A DNA stretch of 25,383 bases from an uncultured Oscillospiraceae bacterium (GTDB lineage Bacteria; Bacillota; Clostridia; Oscillospirales; Ruminococcaceae), in assembly GCA_934446565.1 (NCBI GenBank), contig CAKSEO010000036.1, forward strand, positions 1 through 25,383, written 5' to 3'. A program made the position numbers and the translations under genes. This document shows, in pieces, positions 14,907 through 22,509 of this stretch; position 1 is the stretch's first letter, and every line of letters starts with the position of its first letter. A model generated the notes under the pieces. The model searched no databases. It was given only the letters and a program-made list of their open reading frames with translations, and was not told the origin of the DNA.

Positions 14907-17291
14907 TTACTTCAACTCGACCACAGTAACTCCGGCTTCGCCCTCACCGTAAGCTCCCTGGCGGTAGCTCTTCACTGCCGGGTTGGTCTTCAGCGCCTGC
15001 TGAACAGCCGCACGGAGCGCTCCCGTGCCCTTTCCGTGAATAATTATCACGCTGCTGATCCCGCTGAGCTGTGCGCTGTCGATGAATCTTTCCATCTCAA
15101 GCACGCCCTCGTCGGTCATCATGCCGCGGATGTCAAGCTCCATGCCGCCGCGCCGTGTCATGTTGGAAGTAACCTGCTTCTTTACGCTGCCGCCGACAGA
15201 TTTCTGAGGCTGCTGCTTTTTCTTGTTGTCAACAAGCCGCAGGTTCTTCTGATTGGTCTTTATCTTCATCATACCGACCTGGACGTAGCATGTGCCGGAC
15301 ATGTTGGGTACGGTCATCAGCACACCCTCTTTCTTAGTGTCGGCGAGCATTACCGTATCGCCTGCCTTGAGCGGTCGCGGAAGAACGTAATTTTCGGTGC
15401 GGCGCTCGACAACGGGATTCGCGTCGTCCTGCATTTTGTTGAGAGTGCTGTTCGTCCTGCCCTTGGCTGCGCTCAGCCCCTGACGGAGCGCCTCCTTGTC
15501 CTTGACCTTTTTAAGCTCCTCAAGCTCGTTCAAAAGCTGGTTGGAGCGGTAGCGGGTCTCCTCCACGATGGAGAGTGCGCGCTGTCTTGCGGATTCCAGT
15601 TCCTTTTCTTTCTGCTGCTCCAGTTCGGAAAGCTTCTGTTTCAGCTCGCTTTCGGTAAGCTTGGCGTTGCGTGCGGATACGGCTGCGCTCTCCTTGAGCG
15701 TTTCCAGCTCCTGACGCGATTTCTCGAGTGCGTCCACCACCTGCTCGAACCGCTTGTTCTCGGTACTTACAAGCTCTTTGGCGCGCTCTATCACATCGTC
15801 CGGCATTCCAAGCCGCTGGGATATCGCGAATGCGTTGGACTTTCCCGGAACGCCCACGATCAGCCGATAGGTAGGTTTCAGCGTGTTTACGTCGAACTCG
15901 CAGGACGCGTTCTCAACGCCCTCGGTCTGCAATGCGAACATCTTGACTTCCTGATAATGCGTTGTCGCGAGTACTTTCGCGTGGCGCTCACGCAGCTCGG
16001 TCAGCACGGACACCGCAAGCGCGGCGCCCTCCACCGGGTCGGTTCCGCTGCCAAGCTCATCTATGAGCACAAGGCTGCGATCGTCTGCCATGCCGAGGAT
16101 TTTCACAACGTTCACCATGTGCGAGGAGAATGTTGACAGGCTCTGCTCAATACTCTGCTCGTCGCCGATATCGACATAGATACCTTCGAACACGCCTATC
16201 TCGGAGCCGTCCCCGGCGGGTATCATCAGCCCGCACATCGTCATGAGGGTCAGCAGTCCCACGGTCTTTATCGCTACAGTCTTACCGCCGGTGTTCGGAC
16301 CGGTGATTATCAGCGATTCGTATTTTCCGCCTATCTCTACGGATATCGGAACAACGCTGTCGGGATCTATCAGCGGATGTCGCGCCTGATTCAGCACCAC
16401 GCGGGGCTCGGAAACGATGTTCGCCGCAACGCCCCGCATTTTCGCGCCGAGGTTCGCCTTTGCAAAATACAGCTCAAGTATCTGCGCAACGCGGAAGTTG
16501 TTTGCGATGCTGTCCGCGTTTTCTCCGACCTGCGCTGAAAGCTCCATCGTGATGCGCTCTATCTCCGCCTGCTCGCGGGATTTCAGCACGCGTATCTCGT
16601 TGTTCGCCTCGACAACGCTCATCGGCTCTATGAAGAACGTCTGTCCGGTGGCGGAAGTGTCGTGCACCAGGCCAGCGACCTCGTTCTTGTATTCGCTGCG
16701 CACCGGAACAACGTACCGTCCGTCACGCATTGTTATTATCGCTTCCTGGAGGAATTTCTGCGTGCTGCGGCTCTTTATCAGCTTGTCGAGCTGCTCGCGG
16801 ATATTCATTCCCTGGCGGACTATGCGCTTCCTGATGGATGCGAGCTCCGCGCTGGCGGCGTCGGACATCTCCTCCTCGGAGATTATGCTCTCGGAAATGC
16901 GCTGCTCCAGCTGCTTCACCGGGTACAGCTCCCGGAAATACTCCGCGAGGGAGCTCTCCATGCTCTCGCACTGGCTGAACCAATCGCAGAGCATATTGGT
17001 TTCCCGCAGGATATCCGCAACGTCCAGCAGTTCCCGGAACGACAGCGCTGAGCCGCTCTTGCAGCGTCTCAGCGACATGCTGAGGTCCTTTATCTTCCGG
17101 AATCGCGGCGTTCCGAACTTCGCGCTGAGCTTGAATGCGTCGTCAGTCTTTTTCAGCTCGGTGCGTATTTCGTCCTCGTCGAACGAGGGCTTGAGCTTCA
17201 GCGCCCTGTCGCGGCAGGCGTCGCTGTAGGTCTGCTCCGAGAGCAGCTCAAGTATCTTGTCCAATTCAAGTTTTTTGTAGTATTTGTTCAT
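14907..17291 (-). CDS. mutS2: MutS2, endonuclease/ribosome collision-splitting ATPase
   Basis: This 794-residue protein has the usual MutS2 length and layout, without the mismatch-recognition domain of MutS. The N-terminal core and clamp regions span about 1-320, Walker A GPNTGGKT lies at 331-338, and Walker B is in SLVLIDELGSGTDP, followed by TTHYQE. A coiled coil runs over about 500-590, then a KOW-like segment (LKAGDTVMLAD), and a C-terminal Smr nuclease domain (about 718-794) with LDIRG and the IHGKGTGALR motif. MutS2 proteins suppress recombination in some bacteria and split collided ribosomes in Bacillus. The ATG follows AAGGTGAG. It is transcribed alone from a strong promoter, divergent from the PHP operon. 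Confidence 0.97.
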   Translation of the reverse strand: MNKYYKKLELDKILELLSEQTYSDACRDRALKLKPSFDEDEIRTELKKTDDAFKLSAKFGTPRFRKIKDLSMSLRRCKSGSALSFRELLDVADILRETNMLCDWFSQCESMESSLAEYFRELYPVKQLEQRISESIISEEEMSDAASAELASIRKRIVRQGMNIREQLDKLIKSRSTQKFLQEAIITMRDGRYVVPVRSEYKNEVAGLVHDTSATGQTFFIEPMSVVEANNEIRVLKSREQAEIERITMELSAQVGENADSIANNFRVAQILELYFAKANLGAKMRGVAANIVSEPRVVLNQARHPLIDPDSVVPISVEIGGKYESLIITGPNTGGKTVAIKTVGLLTLMTMCGLMIPAGDGSEIGVFEGIYVDIGDEQSIEQSLSTFSSHMVNVVKILGMADDRSLVLIDELGSGTDPVEGAALAVSVLTELRERHAKVLATTHYQEVKMFALQTEGVENASCEFDVNTLKPTYRLIVGVPGKSNAFAISQRLGMPDDVIERAKELVSTENKRFEQVVDALEKSRQELETLKESAAVSARNAKLTESELKQKLSELEQQKEKELESARQRALSIVEETRYRSNQLLNELEELKKVKDKEALRQGLSAAKGRTNSTLNKMQDDANPVVERRTENYVLPRPLKAGDTVMLADTKKEGVLMTVPNMSGTCYVQVGMMKIKTNQKNLRLVDNKKKQQPQKSVGGSVKKQVTSNMTRRGGMELDIRGMMTDEGVLEMERFIDSAQLSGISSVIIIHGKGTGALRAAVQQALKTNPAVKSYRQGAYGEGEAGVTVVELK

Positions 17292-17352
17292 TATCTCACC
17301 TTTTAAGTCTATCTACGGTTCGAATGGTTGAAAGTTTTACACAGGTGATTTT

Positions 17353-17381
17353 ATTATAACCCCAAATCACCAAAATGTCAA
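17353..17381 (-). promoter_or_regulatory. Sigma-A promoter of mutS2
   Basis: On the minus strand a perfect TTGACA (17376-17381) and a perfect TATAAT (17353-17358) are 17 bp apart. The start should be near 17346, about 55 bases before the mutS2 ATG. Confidence 0.88.
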
Positions 17382-17437
17382 CCGTTATGCGGAATGCGGC
17401 GTTTTTTCCGCCAAACGCATGATTTTCTTCTATCGTA

Positions 17438-17466
17438 TTGAAAAATCCTGCGGATTGTGGTACAAT
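17438..17466 (+). promoter_or_regulatory. Sigma-A promoter of the PHP/PRTase operon
   Basis: TTGAAA (17438-17443) and TACAAT (17461-17466) are 17 bp apart, giving a start near 17473 and a leader of about 36 bases. This excludes the in-frame ATGs at 17419 and earlier than 17473. It diverges from the mutS2 promoter, with 56 bp between the -35 boxes. Confidence 0.8.
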
Positions 17467-17508
17467 TATTGTATTATGATAAAGAATAAAACAGCGGAGG
17501 AAAATATA

Positions 17509-18201
17509 ATGTATAAGTATGAAACTCATCTCCACACCCGTGAGGGAAGCGCCTGCGCGTCCGCTCCGGCTGCGGATATGGCGAGAGCCCATAAGGCGGC
17601 GGGATACGATGGTATCTTCGTGACCGACCACTTCTTCAATGCAAATACCGCCGTCCCCCGGGACCTCCCCTGGGAGGAACGCGTTGACCGCTACTTCCTC
17701 GGTTACGAGCACGCAAAGGAAGTCGGAGACGAGATAGGGCTCAAGGTGTGGTTCGGCTGCGAATTCACCGTATACAATGCGGATTTTCTCATCTACGGCA
17801 TGCAAAAGGAATGGATGAAAGCAAACGAGGAGCTCCTCATGCACACGGATGAACGCGTACTTTTCAGCAAACTCCGCAACGAGCTTGACTGCTTCATCGT
17901 CCATGCTCACCCGTTCCGCTATGATTCCTATATCCATCACATCAGCCTGTACCCATATGACGTTGACGCAGTTGAAACGATAAACGCCAGCCACGACCCG
18001 CGTAAGCTCTACAACGAACGTGCAAAGCTCTACGCCGACAGCTACGGTCTGATAAAGACCGGCGGCTCCGACAGCCACCACCTTGATAAGCTGTTCGGCG
18101 GCGGAATAGACGTCCCCGAACCCATAAACTGCCCCGCAGACTATCACCGCCTGCTCATGGAGGGAAAGGTATATCCCCGGGAAAGAACTCTGCCTGTCTG
18201 A
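17509..18201 (+). CDS. PHP-domain metal-dependent phosphoesterase
   Basis: This 230-residue protein of the PHP (polymerase and histidinol phosphatase) superfamily hydrolyses phosphate esters with a two- or three-metal site. The ligands are in place: HLHT (H7, H9) at the N-terminus, FVTDHFF, GCEFTVY, IVHAHPFR and a C-terminal GGSDSHH. The length suits a free-standing phosphatase and no polymerase part is present. Histidinol phosphatase is possible but no his genes are near. The ATG at 17509 follows GCGGAGG and lies just downstream of the predicted transcription start. It is 23 bp ahead of the PRTase/TRSP/StiP/Pelota fusion, so it may dephosphorylate a nucleotide-like product of that protein; this is inference from position only. 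Confidence 0.88.
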   Translation: MYKYETHLHTREGSACASAPAADMARAHKAAGYDGIFVTDHFFNANTAVPRDLPWEERVDRYFLGYEHAKEVGDEIGLKVWFGCEFTVYNADFLIYGMQKEWMKANEELLMHTDERVLFSKLRNELDCFIVHAHPFRYDSYIHHISLYPYDVDAVETINASHDPRKLYNERAKLYADSYGLIKTGGSDSHHLDKLFGGGIDVPEPINCPADYHRLLMEGKVYPRERTLPV

Positions 18202-18224
18202 TACGACAGCCTTTGGTTAATATA

Positions 18225-20402
18225 ATGAACGAATCATCACACCTGTTCCTTGCTAAACGTGAAAACGACCCGCTGCCCGACCTCGTAGTCGTGAATACCC
18301 GGCAGTGCAAGCATATCCCCGGCGACCCTGTGAGCGCGATAGAACTCATGGAGGAACTCGGCAGAAAGCTCGCGCAGGACGGCAGAGCCGAAAAGCCCAC
18401 TGTGATCATCGCATTAGCCGAAACTGCTGCCGCCATAGGCGCAGTTGTATCCGGATTCTTCCACGACTGCTTTTTCGTGACCACTACCCGGGAAAAGCTC
18501 CCGGACTGGGCGACCGTGATCGCCTTTTCGGAGCAGTACAGCCATACCCCGCAGCACTACATCTGCGTTCGCGACGAGGATATTTTTCGGAGCGCCGCGC
18601 AGGTCATCATTGTTGATGATGAGTTCACTACCGGCAGGACTGCATTGGATCTGATACGCGCCCTGGACGGCTGCCTTGCCCCGCGCTGTGCAGTGTACGC
18701 AGCCGCGCTTTCCGCGACCCGGGAAAGCTCCGAAACCTTCCGGAGCGCCGGGATAACGCCGGTGTGTCTGGCGTCCTCTGATAACATCGCGGACTTCTCC
18801 GCCCCGGGAGAGCCGATCCCCGACCGGGATATCTCCCCCCGTGAACCAGACCGGATATCATACGTCAATTCTATCTACGACCCAAGGCTCGGAGTTCGTG
18901 CGGACAGCTACCTTGCGGAAGTAAGCAGTTTCTGCTCCCGTATCGCCGGAGATGTCTCCGCAGATGGGATGATCGAGGTGATAGGTACGGAGGAATTCTG
19001 CTATCCAGCGCTTCTCCTCGGAAAAATGCTCGCGGAACAGCGATCTGTAGTAGTTCACTGCTCGACCAGAAGTCCTATGCTGCCATTCGGCGGAACTCGC
19101 GACGGATCTGCGGAGCACTCCTGCGGCGAATACCCTATCGTAAGCCGCGCCGCTTTCCACAGCACATATGCTCCGGAACACCGCGCCTATCTCTATAACA
19201 GCCGCCCTTGTGCCCTTTCCGTGATACTCACGGACGCATATCCTCTCGCCCCCGCCGCACTCAGCGAACTCTGCGGAGCGGCAGGCGGAAAAACAGTTCA
19301 GGTGATATACTGGCATGGGAAAAAGCTACCTACCTCCTACCTTCCAGAGGATGTGGAACTTCTGCTGACTGACGTCACCGGAAAACTCCAGCCGCTCTCC
19401 GCAAGCGAACGAGAGCCGCTGATACAGAACGGTATCCATTACAACGAACTGCTCCCGGCGGAACACCGCCCCACCAACGCGTACTTCCGGGAATACGAAA
19501 ACGGACTGAGGCTCTGGGCAAGGCACACCGCGGACGCAGTGCGCACCGTTGCGGAAACCATCTGGTCGGAAAAAGGCAGGCGCGCCGTGCTGGTTTCGTT
19601 AACCCGTGCAGGGACCCCCTCCGGAGTGCTGATAAAACGCTACATCCGGAAGAAATACGGCGTTTCCCTGCCGCATTATTCTGTTTCTATGATCCCCGGG
19701 CGCGGTATAGACCGCCGCGCGATGGAATACATTCTTGCACGCCACCCTGCGGAAAATATACAATTCATAGACGGCTGGACAGGAAAAGGTATGATAACCC
19801 GCACTCTCCGCAGTGCGCTGGAACAGTTCCCGCTGTACGAGTATGGCGTAGGGCGCGACAAGATGGAACGGCTGTGTGAAATAGCCGTATTGGCTGACCC
19901 GGCGGGAATGTGCAGGCTGTGCGGAACTCACAGCGACATTTTTATCCCCAGCGCCTGCCTGAACAGCATCGTATCCGGACTTTTCAGCAGGACTGTGCTG
20001 AAAAGCGGCGTGATACAGCCGGACGAATTCCACGGCGCAGCATATTTCAAGGAGCTTGAGCCACTCGACCGCACCTACGGATTCATCTCAGCGATAGAAA
20101 GCAAACTGACCTACGGAGAAGCGCAGCTCCCGCCGCCAGCTTCCGGAAACGGTCTTTGCGAAACCCGACAGATAGCGCAGGAATTCGGCATTGCAGACAT
20201 CGGGCTGGTGAAACCAGGCATCGGAGAGACCACCCGCATACTGCTGCGGCGTATTCCGGAACTGATACTTCTCCGCGACCCGGAAAGCCCGCTGACCCGC
20301 CATATTGCCGAGCTTGCCCGGGAAAAGGGCGTGGAAGTACGGCGGTACCCGCTGAAATGCTACGAAGCATGCGGCATCATCAAGGCAATGGACAATGTGT
20401 AG
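18225..20402 (+). CDS. PRTase-TRSP-PRTase(StiP)-Pelota fusion protein
   Basis: This 725-residue protein has four parts. (1) The N-terminal phosphoribosyltransferase carries the PRPP-binding motif IIVDDEFTTGRTAL (V130-L141). (2) The TRSP domain (about 220-330) includes IEVIGTEEFCYPALLLGKML and CSTRSPM. (3) The second PRTase, of the type some databases call StiP, includes SLTRAGTP (about 458-465) and FIDGWTGKG (514-522), then a Cys pair, CRLCGTHSDIF. (4) The C-terminal Pelota/L7Ae-like RNA-binding domain (about 635-725) includes LVKPGIGETTRILLRR (K663 on). In Ter stress-response gene clusters these occur as two proteins predicted to make a nucleoside-like metabolite. An in-frame TTG at 18213 is an alternative start; neither has a good ribosome binding site. 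The protein is cytoplasmic and its real activity is unknown. Confidence 0.85.
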   Translation: MNESSHLFLAKRENDPLPDLVVVNTRQCKHIPGDPVSAIELMEELGRKLAQDGRAEKPTVIIALAETAAAIGAVVSGFFHDCFFVTTTREKLPDWATVIAFSEQYSHTPQHYICVRDEDIFRSAAQVIIVDDEFTTGRTALDLIRALDGCLAPRCAVYAAALSATRESSETFRSAGITPVCLASSDNIADFSAPGEPIPDRDISPREPDRISYVNSIYDPRLGVRADSYLAEVSSFCSRIAGDVSADGMIEVIGTEEFCYPALLLGKMLAEQRSVVVHCSTRSPMLPFGGTRDGSAEHSCGEYPIVSRAAFHSTYAPEHRAYLYNSRPCALSVILTDAYPLAPAALSELCGAAGGKTVQVIYWHGKKLPTSYLPEDVELLLTDVTGKLQPLSASEREPLIQNGIHYNELLPAEHRPTNAYFREYENGLRLWARHTADAVRTVAETIWSEKGRRAVLVSLTRAGTPSGVLIKRYIRKKYGVSLPHYSVSMIPGRGIDRRAMEYILARHPAENIQFIDGWTGKGMITRTLRSALEQFPLYEYGVGRDKMERLCEIAVLADPAGMCRLCGTHSDIFIPSACLNSIVSGLFSRTVLKSGVIQPDEFHGAAYFKELEPLDRTYGFISAIESKLTYGEAQLPPPASGNGLCETRQIAQEFGIADIGLVKPGIGETTRILLRRIPELILLRDPESPLTRHIAELAREKGVEVRRYPLKCYEACGIIKAMDNV

Positions 20403-20510
20403 TCAGTGCCACTGCTTTTTCAGCCGCACACAGTCGTTTCAAGCCGGAAGTGATTTCCGCAATTCGTTACAGTTATTAAGTATAAACAGAATAAAAGCAG
20501 AGGATATAAA

Positions 20511-21932
20511 ATGACACTTATTTTCAGCAATCACAGATTTCAGTACGAAGTGGAACGGCTGTTCCGTAATTTCATCAACGAGCCGGGGATAAAGCTCTCG
20601 ACCGATAAGGCGGACGCGCAGGGCGATTTCTGCCTTACCGAAAAGAGAGAATTCCCGGGCGGAGCGGAGCTCTCTGTAGAGCTCGTCCGCAGCGGTAAGC
20701 GCTTCTGCATGAGCCGGAGCGTACCAGATACCACCCCCGAAAAGGAGCAGGAACGCGAAATGTGCATTCTGCTCTACAAGGCGCTCCGTGAGTGCACCGG
20801 GCGCGACCTCCCCTGGGGTATCCTGACAGGAGTCCGCCCTGTAAAGGTATTGTCTAAGCTGACTGACGCGCAGGCTCTTCAGTCGCTGCTGGTCAGCCCG
20901 CGCAAGCTCGCCATCGCGCGGCACATCGAACAGGTACAGAAGCCGCTTGCCGACAGTATTCCGGATAACTCGTTCAGCCTTTATGTGTCCATTCCGTTCT
21001 GTCCCACCCGTTGCAGTTATTGCAGCTTTGTTTCGCATTCAGTGAATTCCGCAGCGGCAAGACTGGAAGAATACCTCGGCAGAATGGTGGAGGAAATACG
21101 CCAGATTTCCACTATATCGCGCCATCTCGGGCTGATACCCGACACTATTTATTTCGGCGGCGGAACTCCCACGGTGCTTTCAGCTGATCAGCTGAAAATG
21201 CTGTTTTCTGCCCTGGATTGCTTCGACCTTTCGCATGTCCGTGAATTTACGGTCGAGGCGGGCAGACCCGACACCATAACCCCGGAAAAGCTTGAAGCAA
21301 TAAAAGCCGCAGGGGTCGGCAGGATCAGCGTAAATCCGCAGACCATGAACGACAGCGTCCTGAAAGCTATCGGACGTTCCCACGACAGCCGCCAGACCGA
21401 GGAAGCGTTCCTAATGGCGCGTGAAACCGGATTTGACGTCATCAATATGGATCTCATCGCAGGACTGCCTACGGATACGTTCGACAGCTTTGCCTCAAGC
21501 CTTGACGCGGTATGCGGGCTTTCTCCGGAAAACATCACCGTGCACAGCCTGTCGCTTAAACGCGCCGCAGCGCTGTTCCGCGAAGACCAGGAGGAAGCCG
21601 CCGGAGAGACCGAGCGCATGATAGACTACGCCCATCAGAAGCTCGCTGAGCACGGCTATATCCCGTATTATCTCTACCGCCAGAAAAACACCGCCGACAA
21701 CCAGGAAAACACCGGATACGCAAAACCCGGCACGGAAAGTCTTTACAACACCTACATCATGGAGGAGCTGCAAACCATACTCGCAGTAGGCGCAGGAGCC
21801 TCCACAAAGCTAGTCGACCGCAAGACCGGCAGGATAAAACGTATAACCAATCACAAATATCCGTATGAGTACTTGGACAGATTCAACGATATTCTGGAAA
21901 ACAAGCGAGAGATTTTTAGCTTTTTTGTATAA
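20511..21932 (+). CDS. hemZ: HemZ-like radical SAM coproporphyrinogen dehydrogenase
   Basis: This 473-residue radical SAM protein is of the HemZ type, oxygen-independent relatives of HemN that are common in clostridia. A HemZ-specific N-terminal part of about 150 residues carries PWGILTGVRPVK (101-112). The iron-sulfur motif CPTRCSYC follows (C164, C168, C171), then GGGTPTVL, VEAGRPDTI and DLIAGLPTDT. The HemZ reaction is given as decarboxylation of coproporphyrinogen III, but biochemical proof for clostridial members is thin and other roles are possible. The ATG follows AGAGGATATAAA. The 108 bp gap after the PRTase fusion holds no terminator and only a poor promoter candidate (TATAAA at about 20480), so it may be cotranscribed with the PHP/PRTase genes. 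Confidence 0.9.
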   Translation: MTLIFSNHRFQYEVERLFRNFINEPGIKLSTDKADAQGDFCLTEKREFPGGAELSVELVRSGKRFCMSRSVPDTTPEKEQEREMCILLYKALRECTGRDLPWGILTGVRPVKVLSKLTDAQALQSLLVSPRKLAIARHIEQVQKPLADSIPDNSFSLYVSIPFCPTRCSYCSFVSHSVNSAAARLEEYLGRMVEEIRQISTISRHLGLIPDTIYFGGGTPTVLSADQLKMLFSALDCFDLSHVREFTVEAGRPDTITPEKLEAIKAAGVGRISVNPQTMNDSVLKAIGRSHDSRQTEEAFLMARETGFDVINMDLIAGLPTDTFDSFASSLDAVCGLSPENITVHSLSLKRAAALFREDQEEAAGETERMIDYAHQKLAEHGYIPYYLYRQKNTADNQENTGYAKPGTESLYNTYIMEELQTILAVGAGASTKLVDRKTGRIKRITNHKYPYEYLDRFNDILENKREIFSFFV

Positions 21933-21958
21933 TTTTCATCTGGTTAACTCCCATTTGG

Positions 21959-21987
21959 TTGACAAACGACGATTTTTGTTATATCAT
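21959..21987 (+). promoter_or_regulatory. Sigma-A promoter of the small membrane protein
   Basis: A perfect TTGACA (21959-21964) is followed after 17 bp by TATCAT (21982-21987). The start near 21994 gives a leader of about 70 bases. Confidence 0.75.
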
Positions 21988-22064
21988 ATATGTAAGTCGT
22001 GTGTAATTATCCGGAAGTTTGTGGCGCTGACGGTCACGGCTGTACATTTCAGGAGGTAGTAATT

Positions 22065-22379
22065 ATGGATTCTAATGATAAGGTATTCGGTATTCTTAGC
22101 TACATCGGAATTTTCTGGATAATCGGACTTGCAGCAGGCAAGACAGAATTCTCCAAGTTCCACGCAAATCAGGGTCTGGTTCTGTTCCTTGCAGAGATCG
22201 TTATCGGCGTTGTCGGAGGTATCCTCTCCGTTATTCCGTTCATCGGTTTCATCGGCGGGATCGTATCAGGTCTTGGCAGCCTTGCTTCCCTGATCCTTAT
22301 GATCCTCGGCATTGTCAACGTTGCACAGGGCGAAATGAAGCCCCTGCCCGTTATCGGTGGTATCACCATCATCAAGTAA
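22065..22379 (+). CDS. Small DUF4870/Tic20-like membrane protein
   Basis: This 104-residue membrane protein starts MDSNDKVFGILSYIGIFWIIGLAAGK and contains FHANQGLVLFLAEIVIG, a pattern typical of DUF4870-type small proteins with three or four helices. The helices are at about 8-24, 38-56, 58-80 and 80-92. The ATG at 22065 follows an excellent AGGAGG at 22051-22056. The longer frame from 21999 would begin at or near the predicted transcription start and would add polar, Cys-rich residues, so it is rejected. The gene stands alone between its own promoter and terminator. No function is established for the family. Confidence 0.85.
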   Translation: MDSNDKVFGILSYIGIFWIIGLAAGKTEFSKFHANQGLVLFLAEIVIGVVGGILSVIPFIGFIGGIVSGLGSLASLILMILGIVNVAQGEMKPLPVIGGITIIK

Positions 22380-22400
22380 TTTAAGTACACAAAAATAAGA

Positions 22401-22425
22401 GGCTGTCCGAAAGGGCAGCCTTTTT
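22401..22425 (+). terminator. Intrinsic terminator after the small membrane protein
   Basis: An 8-bp stem (22401-22408 with 22413-22420, one G-U pair) with a GAAA tetraloop is followed by TTTTT. It lies 21 bases after the stop codon. Confidence 0.88.
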
Positions 22426-22448
22426 GCGTATATTGTCGTAAGATTCCC

Positions 22449-22479
22449 GGAATATCCCTCTGCATTTCTGCATATACAT
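22449..22479 (+). promoter_or_regulatory. Possible sporulation-sigma promoter of spoIIP
   Basis: GGAATATC (22449-22456) and CATATACAT (22471-22479) resemble the -35 and -10 elements read by sigma-E or sigma-G, with about 14-16 bp between them. No sigma-A promoter is visible in the interval between the preceding terminator and spoIIP, which supports a developmental promoter. The match is loose. Confidence 0.3.
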
Positions 22480-22509
22480 TGAAATGTAATCAAAAGGAGG
22501 GAAAACATC

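Noticed and set aside
14904..16136. Plus-strand open frame of 410 codons
   Set aside because: It is antisense to mutS2. The product is Leu/His/Cys-rich without domains, and no ribosome binding site or promoter is seen.
17387..17420. Imperfect inverted repeat between the mutS2 and PHP promoters
   Set aside because: The stems are short (atgcg/cgcat and ggcg/cgcc) and interrupted, so it could occur by chance; not strong enough to call an operator.
17419..18201. Longer 260-residue form of the PHP protein
   Set aside because: It would begin upstream of the -35 box. The ATG at 17509 has GGAGG and starts just before the HLHT motif.
20470..20490. Separate promoter for hemZ
   Set aside because: A TATAAA is present near 20480 but no acceptable -35 box lies 16-18 bp upstream.
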